A stretch of 64,000 bases of DNA, taken from assembly GCA_964398315.1 (NCBI GenBank), contig CAYNMV010000018.1, forward strand, positions 3,435 through 67,434, read 5' to 3'. Below, piece after piece: positions 42,201 through 50,853 of the stretch (position 1 is its first letter; every line of letters begins with the position of its first letter). The notes beneath the pieces were generated by a model. The model was not told where the DNA came from. It saw only the letters and a program-made list of their open reading frames with translations, and did not search any database. The DNA is from JADLCB01 sp964398315. GTDB taxonomy: Bacteria; Planctomycetota; Phycisphaerae; Tepidisphaerales; Tepidisphaeraceae. Position numbers and translations under genes: made by a program.

Positions 42201-43667
42201 ATGAAAGGCCACGAGATGCCCGAAGAAGATCAGGCACAGTCACCGGATGCCTCCCAGGTCGATCACCTTGCGGTGAACCTGCCGCGCACGCTGCCGGTGA
42301 AACACCGCGCGGAGGTGATCGTCATTGGCGGCGGGCCAGGCGGTATCGGCGCGGCCGTTGCCGCCGCCCGCGAGGGGGCCGATGTGCTGCTGGTTGAGCA
42401 CTATGGCTTTCTCGGCGGCATGGCTACCGCCGGCGAGGTCAATCCTTTCATGCCCAACCATCTCAACGGTGCCTCACTCGACACTGGCATCTTTGAGCAG
42501 TGGCTGGAGCGCATGGCTGGTTACAACGGTGTGCGCCCTGGCTCGCGCGTCTTTGATCCCAACGTGGCCCGGCTTGCCGCTGAGGATCTATGCTGCGAAG
42601 CAGGGGTGCGCCTGCTGTATCACCACCGTGTGGTGCATGCCGAGACCGAAGGCCGGCGCATCCGCGGGGCTGTGCTGCATTCCAAGAGCGGCCTGGTCGG
42701 GGCCTGTGCTGACATCTGGATTGACAGCACCGGGGATGGTGATCTGGCAGCGCTGGCGGGATGTACGTTCGCGTATGGCAACGAAGAAAGTGGCGATGCC
42801 CAGCCGATGACTCTCTGCTTCAAGCTCAAGATCGCCGCGGAGGACGTGCCGCCGGAGTATGCCGGCCGATCCGCCTACCAGGCGGTGCGGGCATGCGATG
42901 AACAGATCCAGGCGGCCTACCAGAAGGGCAAGTTGCAGGGCAGGATCGAGTGTCCGCGGGAGAATGTGCTGATGTTCCCCGGCGTGGAGGATGATGTCGT
43001 GCACTTCAACACGACACGGGTCATTCGCCGGCGATCCATTGACGGTGTGGAACTCTCACAGGCCGAAATGGAGGCACGGCGGCAACTGCGTCAGATCTGG
43101 CAGGTCTTGCGTGAGAATGTACCGATCTTCCGTCATTCCCGGCTGTATTCAGTAGCGCCGCAGATTGGCATCCGCGAGAGCCGCCGCATCCTTGGCCGCC
43201 AGTTTCTCACGCTGGATGACTACACCCAGGGACGCACCTTTCCTGATGCCGTGGCGCGCGTGACCTATCCGGTGGACATCCACAATCCCGCCGGCACCGG
43301 CACGCGGATTGTCAGTTTGCCCAAGGGAAAGTGGTATGAGATTCCCTGGGGCTGCCTGCTGCCGCAGGAGATTGACAATCTGGCGATCGCGAGCCGCTGC
43401 ATCTCTGCCGATCATGCCACGCATTCGAGCCTGCGCGTGATGCCACCGGTCTGCTCGATCGGCCAGGCGGCAGGCACCGCGGCGGCAATGGCGCTTCAGC
43501 AGGGATGTGACATCAGCCGCATCAATGGCACACAGTTGCGCCAGCGCCTGATTGCCCAGGGCCGGCACCTGCACCCCATGGATGCGCCGATGGACTCCGA
43601 GACGATGCAGCAGCAGACCGCCCGCGCCCAGCGCGAGACGACCGCTGCCCGCACCTTTTCCGCATGA
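42201..43667 (+). CDS. FAD-dependent oxidoreductase (FAD_oxidored type)
   Basis: A 488-residue cytosolic flavoprotein. It has a canonical Rossmann motif (VIVIGGGPGGIGAAVAAARE), the VLLVEHYGFLGGMATAGE stretch, IDSTGDGDLAALAG and a C-terminal RVMPPVCSIGQAAGTAAAMA that closes the FAD site. It is a paralogue of the protein at 31526, but unlike it retains all glycines of GxGxxG. ATG at 42201 is used; 42216 (AAAGG upstream) is possible. It lies 5 bp after the ThuA-glycosidase gene and its stop overlaps the next start by 4 bp (ATGA), which suggests translational coupling. It probably oxidises a sugar or sugar-derived product; no reaction can be assigned. Confidence 0.88.
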   Translation: MKGHEMPEEDQAQSPDASQVDHLAVNLPRTLPVKHRAEVIVIGGGPGGIGAAVAAAREGADVLLVEHYGFLGGMATAGEVNPFMPNHLNGASLDTGIFEQWLERMAGYNGVRPGSRVFDPNVARLAAEDLCCEAGVRLLYHHRVVHAETEGRRIRGAVLHSKSGLVGACADIWIDSTGDGDLAALAGCTFAYGNEESGDAQPMTLCFKLKIAAEDVPPEYAGRSAYQAVRACDEQIQAAYQKGKLQGRIECPRENVLMFPGVEDDVVHFNTTRVIRRRSIDGVELSQAEMEARRQLRQIWQVLRENVPIFRHSRLYSVAPQIGIRESRRILGRQFLTLDDYTQGRTFPDAVARVTYPVDIHNPAGTGTRIVSLPKGKWYEIPWGCLLPQEIDNLAIASRCISADHATHSSLRVMPPVCSIGQAAGTAAAMALQQGCDISRINGTQLRQRLIAQGRHLHPMDAPMDSETMQQQTARAQRETTAARTFSA

Positions 43668-45685
43668 AATGCGGCCTGACGTCATTTGCATCCAACCTGC
43701 AAAATATCATGAACACTTGGATCTACGACATTCCCAACTGGTATCCCGCTGAGGGCGAGACATTCCTGGCCAATGGCTATTTCGGTGGCATGATCCCGCG
43801 CGACGGGCATGGTGCACTGGGCCAGCGGCACGCAACCGCGCTGGCGGGTTTCTACGCCGGGGAAGAGGAGTTGGCCGTCTGTCTCCCGCACTGGCTTAAC
43901 GCGCCGCTGGAAGTGGATGGGGCGCCGGTGGCGATCAGCCCGGTGAACTACCGCCAGCGCCTGGACCTGCGCCAGGGAACGATGACAACCCGGTATCGGG
44001 ATATGGCCGACCGGATTCGAGTTGAGGTGGAGGCGCTGTGCCATCGACGCCAGCGCAACCTGGGTCTCTATACAATCCGAATCGAGGCCCAGGCGGATGT
44101 CCGTGTGAAGCTGTCGCCACAACTGGCCCAATTGCCGCCTGATAAGCGACGCGGCCCCAAGCCGCAGCCAGTTGAGAAAGCCGAGATGTGCGGCTGGGAT
44201 TTCACCGGAGAGCGATCCGAGGAATCCGCCGCTCAGCGCCTGCGCATACTCAGCGGGGCCAATGCCAATGCGCTGCGGCAGCCAGATGCTGTTGGGCGTG
44301 TGCTGGATGTGAAGCTGGGACGCGGACAGGAGCTGGCGGTCATGGTGCTGGTGACGACCGCCCATGGCGCTGACGCGGCCGCCGAAGCAGAAGCCGCGCT
44401 GGCGGCGGCCATCCAGGATCCATCAACGCTGCAGTCGTCACATGTGGAAGCCATGGCCGAGTTGTGGCGAAACTTTGATGTGTCGGCGGATGATCCGTTC
44501 CTCGAGCGCAAGCTCCGCGCCTGCATGTTCTACCTCATGAGCATCTGGCGGGAAGATGTGGTCTGGGGTGGATCGGCGGCAGGACTGAGCCAAAGCGCAT
44601 GGGGTGGCAGCGTCTTCTGGGACACCGAGATGTACATGTACCCGCCGATGCTGATGTTCCACCCATCCCTGGCCCGCAACATTCTCCGCTACCGCAGCGA
44701 GCGGCTCGAGGCAGCGCGGGAAAATGCCCGCGCCAAGGGTGAGCAGGGAGCGCGGTTCCCATGGGAGAGCCGCCGCAGCGGACGGGTGGTCAGTCCGCAG
44801 TTTGACAATGAGCGGCACGTCGGCCCAGACATCGCCGTTGCCGCCTGGTGCTATGGTCACACCACTGGCGATGAGCAGTTCATGCACGAGCAGGGGTGGC
44901 CGCTGATCGTGGAGATCGCCCGGCACTGCGCGTCAATGACGCGCCTGAATGAGCAGACTGGCCACTATGAAATCCACGGCGTTATCCCGCCGGATGAGCA
45001 TGTGCTGGATCATCATGTGGGCACACCGATCAACAATTCGGTGATGACCAACTTCTACTGCGCCTGGACGTTGAAAGTGGCGGCCGAGCAGGCGCCGGAC
45101 CGCCTGCTTAATGAAACCGAGCGACGACACTGGCGCCAGATCGCCGAGAAAATGTACTACCCGCGCGATGAGGTGCGTCAACTCTACCTGGAATACGATG
45201 GCTACAATGGCCATCCGATTAAGCAGGCGGATGTCGGGCATTTGTTCTTCCCGCTGCGCATCACGGAGGATGCCGCTGAGATCCGCCGCAATGTGAACTA
45301 CTACGCTGACCGCGAGCGAGAAACAGGGCTGCACTTGACACACAGTCCCAGTGTCTATGGGATCGGATTGGCGCGGGCGGGGGATCGCGATGGGGTGCTG
45401 CGGCATCTTCTGCTGGCCGAGCGCACATTCACCGGGCCATTCGAGGTGCCGCGGGAGTCAAACTATGCCACCGGGCCGGTCATCACCGGCGCCGGGGGGT
45501 ATCTGAACCTTGTGCTATTCGGGCTGCTGGGCATCGACACGATGGGTCAAGCGCTGCGTGCCCGGCCATGCCTGCCGGCGTCGATTGGCCGAATCTCGAT
45601 TGACGGCGTGCATTTCCGCGGGCAGCGCTATCGCATCACAGCCGAACCCGGTTCCGAGCACGCCACCATCGCCAAGTCGGGCTGA
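43664..45685 (+). CDS. GH65-like (alpha/alpha)6-barrel glycoside phosphorylase/hydrolase
   Basis: A 673-residue cytosolic enzyme of the GH65 type: an N-terminal beta-sandwich, a helical linker, an (alpha/alpha)6 barrel and a short C-terminal beta domain (FLANGYFGGMIPRDG begins the sandwich). Diagnostic are WGGSVFWDTEMYMYPPMLM, the catalytic-acid segment IPPDEHVLDHH (Glu445 counted from 43664), NNSVMTNFYCAWTL and KQADVGHLFFPL. GH65 members cleave alpha-glucosyl disaccharides with phosphate, or hydrolyse glucosyl-galactosyl linkages; the usual GPDEY reads PPDEH here, so the substrate may differ. The start overlaps the previous stop (ATGA); an ATG at 43709 is the alternative. Last gene of the operon. 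Confidence 0.8.
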   Translation: MKCGLTSFASNLQNIMNTWIYDIPNWYPAEGETFLANGYFGGMIPRDGHGALGQRHATALAGFYAGEEELAVCLPHWLNAPLEVDGAPVAISPVNYRQRLDLRQGTMTTRYRDMADRIRVEVEALCHRRQRNLGLYTIRIEAQADVRVKLSPQLAQLPPDKRRGPKPQPVEKAEMCGWDFTGERSEESAAQRLRILSGANANALRQPDAVGRVLDVKLGRGQELAVMVLVTTAHGADAAAEAEAALAAAIQDPSTLQSSHVEAMAELWRNFDVSADDPFLERKLRACMFYLMSIWREDVVWGGSAAGLSQSAWGGSVFWDTEMYMYPPMLMFHPSLARNILRYRSERLEAARENARAKGEQGARFPWESRRSGRVVSPQFDNERHVGPDIAVAAWCYGHTTGDEQFMHEQGWPLIVEIARHCASMTRLNEQTGHYEIHGVIPPDEHVLDHHVGTPINNSVMTNFYCAWTLKVAAEQAPDRLLNETERRHWRQIAEKMYYPRDEVRQLYLEYDGYNGHPIKQADVGHLFFPLRITEDAAEIRRNVNYYADRERETGLHLTHSPSVYGIGLARAGDRDGVLRHLLLAERTFTGPFEVPRESNYATGPVITGAGGYLNLVLFGLLGIDTMGQALRARPCLPASIGRISIDGVHFRGQRYRITAEPGSEHATIAKSG

Positions 45686-45705
45686 ACGCTTCCAGCCTTC
45701 ATGCG

Positions 45706-45796
45706 ACGGCCGTTCATGCGCTGGCCCGGGAGGGTGGCATCATCCCTCACCGCCCAGACGAGTCTGGGCACCAGCGCATAGCGCATGAACGGCCGT
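45706..45796. repeat. Long inverted repeat enclosing a second hairpin, between convergent genes
   Basis: ACGGCCGTTCATGCGC (45706-45721) is perfectly inverted at 45781-45796. Inside, CCCAGAC GA GTCTGGG (45753-45768) is a perfect 7-bp hairpin, and GAGGG...CCCTC offers a third small stem. CCAGCGCAT (45771-45779) can also pair with the left arm in a shifted register. It lies between the converging GH65-like and 1073-residue genes and may be a bidirectional terminator or a copy of a structured repeat family; no T-tract follows. Confidence 0.7.
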
Positions 45797-45846
45797 GTGA
45801 ATGCAGCACTGCGGAAACGCAGCACCGCCGGACCGTGCAGCGTCTG

Positions 45847-48800
45847 CTACTTGATCGGCTTCCACTCCAGGTCCCGCATCGGCTCACCAGACAGATCCAG
45901 CAGATCGAAGTAGAAGCCCCATGGTCCACCGCCCTGTGTGATGCGGATCAGCACGTCGTTTTTCCCGGACCGCAGGTTGACGTTCTTCCGCTCATCGCCG
46001 GGTTTGGCACCACGGTTGATGTCATGGCTGACAACCAGTTCGCCATTGAGCCAGATCTTCACACCATCATCCGATCCGGCCGAGAGCAGCGCCTGCCGGT
46101 CCTCAGGACTGTGGACAACAATGGCTGCGTACGCACTGACATTGCTGTTCGGACGGAAGTGCCGTCCGAGATTGACCAGGCCAGTCGGCTCATTGACGAT
46201 CGGTTTCCAGCCCTGGGGCTGATCCGATCCCATGACGGTATAGGTGCCCGCCGGATCGAACTTCTCTTCAGGGCCAAAAGCCTTGTCAAAGTCCCGGGGG
46301 AATGGACCGACACCCATCCACGGCCGGACACTGAGAGTTTGCTCCGTGGCTACGACCATGCTGCCGGCTTCAGCCGCGTAGCTGATCCGCCAGGTGCCCT
46401 GCGTGAGATCCACATCCGCCAGCGTGGCCATTACCTCTTGCTGTCCGCCCGGCTCCAGCGCCACTTTCTCCACGGCCCGGCGAACGTCATCCGCCTGGCC
46501 ATGCCGGGCGGCGGCAATCGTTAGCTCCGCCTCAATCGGCTTGTTGGTGGTGTTGACCAGGCGCGCGCCCAGGCCCTGGGCAGCAGGATTCAGGGAGGCA
46601 ATGGCCGCGGGCGTCAGTTCGATCGGTGCATGAATGTGCAGTTCCACCTCATGCTGATCGACGATCTTATCCTGGCTGCCAAAGAGGGTGACCGCTACCG
46701 GGATGGTGCCGGTTGGCAACTTGGCGGGAGGGATCAGCTCGAACTGTGATGTCTGCGTCTGGCCCGCGGCCAGTTGTAACTGCACCTGCTCGGGCTGGGC
46801 GGTCCATCCATCGGGCAGGTTCGGGCGGGCGGTCAGCGACTGCAATGCTGAGCCGGTGTTGCTTACAGTCAGCTTGGCCGGCAGCCGTTCAAATGCGCCA
46901 TACTGGTGCGGCTGCTCCAGGGCGAGACGGACAACGGCATCAGGCTCAGCGCCATAGACTTCCAGTTCACGCAGCGTAACCACCTGCTGCCCGGTCTGGC
47001 CGCCGGCTTCGACAACTTTTTCGGTGGGACCGCCGCCGAAGGTGGCCTGGTGAACAACCAGGCGCAGCTTCTGGGTCTTCACCGGCTGGAAGTGATGCTC
47101 AAAGATCCACTGATCGGGGAAGAAGCTGTCAACGGTTGTGCGGGTGGGGGGGGTATAGACCGGAATCACCTTCGTCGGCTGGGTGACACGGTCAACCGTG
47201 ATCCATTCATCACCGCGCTGATACTGCAGCTCGTAATCCACCAGCGTGCTGTTGCTCTGCCAGGGGATATGGCTGAAGATGACCACACGGCTCACATCGG
47301 CGGGTTCGGCGAGGGTCATCTCAACCGTCACCGGGAATTCAGGGCCGGACTTCCACGATCGCGTATCGGGCTTCTGGTAGTGGTACCAGTTCTCGTAGTA
47401 GCCGTTGTGGATCTTTTCGATGTCGGTGGTGGGAACGGTAGCGCCGTTCTCATCCACCTGGCGAACCGTGACCCCGGGTAGACGGGCGAGGTTCGGCCCC
47501 CAGTTGATGGGGATGATCTCGACATCCTGGTCCGGTGCCAGGCGCAGGTACACCGGCACTTCCGGCACATCGATCGTGGCTACGCCATCGACGACCGGTA
47601 CCTGGCGCTCCACACCGAAGGCCGATGCCAGGCGCACGGACTGCACACCAGGTATGCGCACCTGCAGGCTGCGCGTGCCGGCACCGGTGTTCATGATCGC
47701 AACGGTTGTGCGGTCTTCGCCACGATAGACGTTACCGATGAACAGCTTGTTGCCGTCCTTGCCGAAGTCCAGCGCGCGAAGGAAGGGGGCGCCATACTGC
47801 TCTTCGGAGAAGACACGCATCATGGCGCCGATGGGATTGAGGCTGCCATCATCATTCATCCACCACGTGGGAAAGGCCCAGAAGCCGTGGCTCCTGTCAT
47901 ACCACAGGTGATTGCGCTCCTTGGGCAGGCCGTATTGATCGAAGACCATCATCTCGAGCATGGTCCAGCGGCCCTGCAGGCGAGGCTGGTAGGAGCCGTA
48001 GAGGGCAGCGAAGTAGCCCTGCTCGGTCTGCCATTTCTCAATGTCACCGATGCCGTGCTTCTCCAGGACCGCCTGCAGATCGTCCATTGTTCGGCGCGAC
48101 ATGAAAATGTCGCCGTTGAGGGCGTTGTAGGCGTGGAACGAGAAGGCATCGATGTACTCACCACCGCCTGCGCGGAGGAATGCATCGATCCAGTACAGCC
48201 CGTGATTGTTCGGGCCGATGGTGACCGTGCCCGGTCCCATCACCTTCCCATCCGGGTCGACTTCCTTGACGATGCGATGGAAAGGTTTGAGCTCGTTTTC
48301 CAGGAAAGCCGGGCCGCTGGCGCCGAAGTTCGGCTCGTTGCGTGGCTCCCAGTAGGTAACGATGTCCTTGAACGCCTCGACAATCTTGCGCACGCCCTCT
48401 TCATCCTTGGTCCCCGCGGGGAAGGCAACCATTTCCCGGCGGTTGCGCACGGGATCGAAGGGCAGATAGTATTCCCGATCCAGATTGAAGTTCAGCGTCA
48501 GCTTCTCGATGGATTCCTCCGGCTTGGAGGCGTTGGCGCTGTGCCGCTGGGGTCCGATGCCCAGCACGCCGCGCATGGGCTGATCTTCGGAAGGATAGTT
48601 GCCGCCCTTCGTCCCCTTCGGTGGCATATCGGGAAAGCCGGGGGTATTGCGGAGAATCACGAAGGTCGTGCCGCCGACAACGTTCCCGAAGTCTTCGGTC
48701 GTCTCCTCGCCGTATAGGTAGAGCTTGTACCACCCCGGCTCCGTGACCTTCGGCGCAATTTCCGCGCCTGCGCGGCCACTGTCCACCATCCGGCCGAGAT

Positions 48801-49068
48801 AGTCGCGGACCTCGTACTCAACAGCCCCCTCTCCCAGCTTGAACGTCACCTGTTCACCCACGTAGAAAACAGGATTGCGCTTGCCGGAGTCAGGCCGGAT
48901 GAGTGTTTTGGGCCGATTGTTGGTCCATCCCTTGGTGCGCTTGGGTTCGGGCCGGTTGCTCGGTTCAATCGGTTCCTCGGTCCGGGTCAGCAACTCACCC
49001 CAGGCCGGCATCGCCAGGCAGGCAGTGCTGATAACCGCCGCCGCCATCCATCGTCGTGTTCTGATCAT
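45847..49068 (-). CDS. Very large exported clan-A glycosidase-like multidomain protein
   Basis: A 1073-residue exported protein; ATG at 49068 follows GGGAGG and opens a signal peptide (MAAAVISTACLAMPAWGE). After an N-terminal beta domain, a glycosidase-type barrel contains YWEPRNEPNFG (Glu245, putative acid/base), FSFHAYNALNGD and KWQTEQGYFAALYG (Glu349, putative nucleophile). Then come an F5/8C-like module (about 530-690; VTLRELEVYGAEP), a NEW3/CARDB-like Ig domain (LTVSNTGSALQSLTARPNLP) and a C-terminal PA14-like domain (ALLSAGSDDGVKIWLNGELV). That last domain is shared with the TPR protein at 28838. It lies 40 bp downstream of another glycosidase gene on the same strand, so the two form an operon. 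Confidence 0.78.
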   Translation of the reverse strand: MIRTRRWMAAAVISTACLAMPAWGELLTRTEEPIEPSNRPEPKRTKGWTNNRPKTLIRPDSGKRNPVFYVGEQVTFKLGEGAVEYEVRDYLGRMVDSGRAGAEIAPKVTEPGWYKLYLYGEETTEDFGNVVGGTTFVILRNTPGFPDMPPKGTKGGNYPSEDQPMRGVLGIGPQRHSANASKPEESIEKLTLNFNLDREYYLPFDPVRNRREMVAFPAGTKDEEGVRKIVEAFKDIVTYWEPRNEPNFGASGPAFLENELKPFHRIVKEVDPDGKVMGPGTVTIGPNNHGLYWIDAFLRAGGGEYIDAFSFHAYNALNGDIFMSRRTMDDLQAVLEKHGIGDIEKWQTEQGYFAALYGSYQPRLQGRWTMLEMMVFDQYGLPKERNHLWYDRSHGFWAFPTWWMNDDGSLNPIGAMMRVFSEEQYGAPFLRALDFGKDGNKLFIGNVYRGEDRTTVAIMNTGAGTRSLQVRIPGVQSVRLASAFGVERQVPVVDGVATIDVPEVPVYLRLAPDQDVEIIPINWGPNLARLPGVTVRQVDENGATVPTTDIEKIHNGYYENWYHYQKPDTRSWKSGPEFPVTVEMTLAEPADVSRVVIFSHIPWQSNSTLVDYELQYQRGDEWITVDRVTQPTKVIPVYTPPTRTTVDSFFPDQWIFEHHFQPVKTQKLRLVVHQATFGGGPTEKVVEAGGQTGQQVVTLRELEVYGAEPDAVVRLALEQPHQYGAFERLPAKLTVSNTGSALQSLTARPNLPDGWTAQPEQVQLQLAAGQTQTSQFELIPPAKLPTGTIPVAVTLFGSQDKIVDQHEVELHIHAPIELTPAAIASLNPAAQGLGARLVNTTNKPIEAELTIAAARHGQADDVRRAVEKVALEPGGQQEVMATLADVDLTQGTWRISYAAEAGSMVVATEQTLSVRPWMGVGPFPRDFDKAFGPEEKFDPAGTYTVMGSDQPQGWKPIVNEPTGLVNLGRHFRPNSNVSAYAAIVVHSPEDRQALLSAGSDDGVKIWLNGELVVSHDINRGAKPGDERKNVNLRSGKNDVLIRITQGGGPWGFYFDLLDLSGEPMRDLEWKPIK

Positions 49069-49108
49069 GCTTCCTCCCGCGTATCGCGTTCGCAAAGTAT
49101 TTGATTGC

Positions 49109-50629
49109 TTACGGCTTTGCCGGCAGCGTCTCGACCAGCAGGACGGTGGCGCCGCCCACCAGGTGCTCAGGATCGCCCAGCGCTGCGGCTTTCTCGTTGT
49201 CCTTGTTGACTGGCCAGCCGGCGACGTTGGTGGCGCCTTTGAGCGTCAGTCGATACACACCATTTTCCGCCTGGATCGTCGAGCGGTTGTTGTGGCGATC
49301 GACCAGGATGGCCGAGTCGCTCCGCGCCGGCAGGGTGATTTCGATGTCATCGGTCTTGTCGGCGAAGGCCATCAGCACCCGGCGCTGGCCATCCAGGCTC
49401 TCGAACTCGAAAGCGTTGTAGCCGGTGCGCCAATCCCCTTTGAAAGCAGAGTTGCCCTTGAGCAGGCCGACGCCCGGATGACCGTGCAACTGGCGGACCA
49501 GGCGCGTATTACTCAGTTCTTTGGCCAGCACATCGCGGTAGGTGATGAGGACAGGCTTGGGCTCGCCGAGCATGCCACTGTACAGGCCGTGGCCGTTGGA
49601 ATTATCGAGCTGAAAGTGAAAGAACCGTTCCACGCCGCCCAGCGTCCCCCAGGCATATGACTGCAGGACATAGTCGCAGTATTCATCGGGCGTTCCGCCA
49701 AAGGTGCCCCCGTTGTCGGTCATGCCCATCTCCGTAATCCACAGCGGCTTGGTCTGGTTGAGGTACTTCTGCATCAGGTGGCTGTGGATCGTGGCGTAGT
49801 CGTAGCAGTCGCTGGCGCGGCTGTACGAATGGAAGTTCATGATGTCGAAGTAGTAGTTGTTGGCCGCGGCCTGCTCATCCTTCACCACCGCCGCCAGGTA
49901 CTCCTCGAAGAAGTTCATCGAGGGCGGGTAGGGGGTGGGGGGGTGCAGGTTATGGGCTGCCAGGTAGCCTTCCACCGACATGAAGCAGATACCGGCGAAG
50001 GTGGTAACACAATTGGGATCGGCCTTTTTGGCCGCCAGGTAGAAGGTGCGCTGGTAGGGCATGAAATCAGCGCCGTTGCCCTTGAAGTAGTGATGGCCGC
50101 CCAGGTCGGGTTCGTTCCAGCTTTCCCAGGCATCGATGACATCGTGGTAGCGGCGGACCGCTTCGTATACGAAGTGGCCATACAGATTTTCCGGCGACTC
50201 CACCGGCCGCACATCCACACCACGCTGCGGCGATGAAATGCCGGGCTTGCCCACGTTGTCGAACGCCGGGTCGGCCGCCCAGGCGGTGCCATAGCCCAGG
50301 ATCGCCAGCACCTGAAGATCGGGATGCCGGGCCTTCAGTTGTTTGACTTGCTCAAACGGTGCCCAGTTCCACTTGTCAGGGTCCGGCTCATCGGTCTTCC
50401 GTACGCTGGCGAAATTAAGATCGAGGCGGACCATCCTGGCCCCGGCATCGAGAAACTTCTCCGGGTAGGCAGGATTGGTCAAAAACGTGCCATTGGAACA
50501 CATGGCGAACGGATGGACATAGGGTCGATCGGTCGGTGGGGGAGCCTTCTCCTCCTGTGCAACCAGAATTGCGGCGATCGACAGCAGCCCCAGGCCCGCT
50601 ATCCAACCCATGATCAAGCCGTTTCGCAT
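49109..50629 (-). CDS. Exported GH39/GH5-like clan-A glycosidase
   Basis: A 506-residue exported protein. The start at 50629 has CAGGAGC upstream and a signal peptide (LIMGWIAGLGLLSIAAILVA). Unlike the other glycosidase-like proteins of the locus it is almost only a catalytic barrel: VRLDLNFASVRKTDEPDPDK, LQVLAILGYGTAW, IDAWESWNEPDLGGH (Glu173, acid/base), FDIMNFHSYSRASD and PLWITEMGMTDNGG (Glu300, nucleophile), then a small C-terminal beta domain. This order matches GH39 beta-xylosidase-like and related families. Probably acts in the periplasm. It is the first gene of a two-gene operon with the 1073-residue protein. The 173-bp spacer to the divergent dehydrogenase gene has no extra gene. Confidence 0.82.
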   Translation of the reverse strand: MRNGLIMGWIAGLGLLSIAAILVAQEEKAPPPTDRPYVHPFAMCSNGTFLTNPAYPEKFLDAGARMVRLDLNFASVRKTDEPDPDKWNWAPFEQVKQLKARHPDLQVLAILGYGTAWAADPAFDNVGKPGISSPQRGVDVRPVESPENLYGHFVYEAVRRYHDVIDAWESWNEPDLGGHHYFKGNGADFMPYQRTFYLAAKKADPNCVTTFAGICFMSVEGYLAAHNLHPPTPYPPSMNFFEEYLAAVVKDEQAAANNYYFDIMNFHSYSRASDCYDYATIHSHLMQKYLNQTKPLWITEMGMTDNGGTFGGTPDEYCDYVLQSYAWGTLGGVERFFHFQLDNSNGHGLYSGMLGEPKPVLITYRDVLAKELSNTRLVRQLHGHPGVGLLKGNSAFKGDWRTGYNAFEFESLDGQRRVLMAFADKTDDIEITLPARSDSAILVDRHNNRSTIQAENGVYRLTLKGATNVAGWPVNKDNEKAAALGDPEHLVGGATVLLVETLPAKP

Positions 50630-50853
50630 TGTTGCTGCTCCTGAATTGAGTAGACGTGTCATACTGCCCGCTTGTGGCGTTGATGATTTACCACAGTCGG
50701 GATGATCCGTGAATCAGTATAGTCACCGCAATCCCATACCACCAACCTCGGCTGGCGTTGGCGCCATTGCATGAGTGATTTGGTCGGCGGTGCGAGAAAG
50801 GATAGCATCTTCTGAAAGGGCGACGCGAGTAAATCATGCGGCCGGAGGAACCA

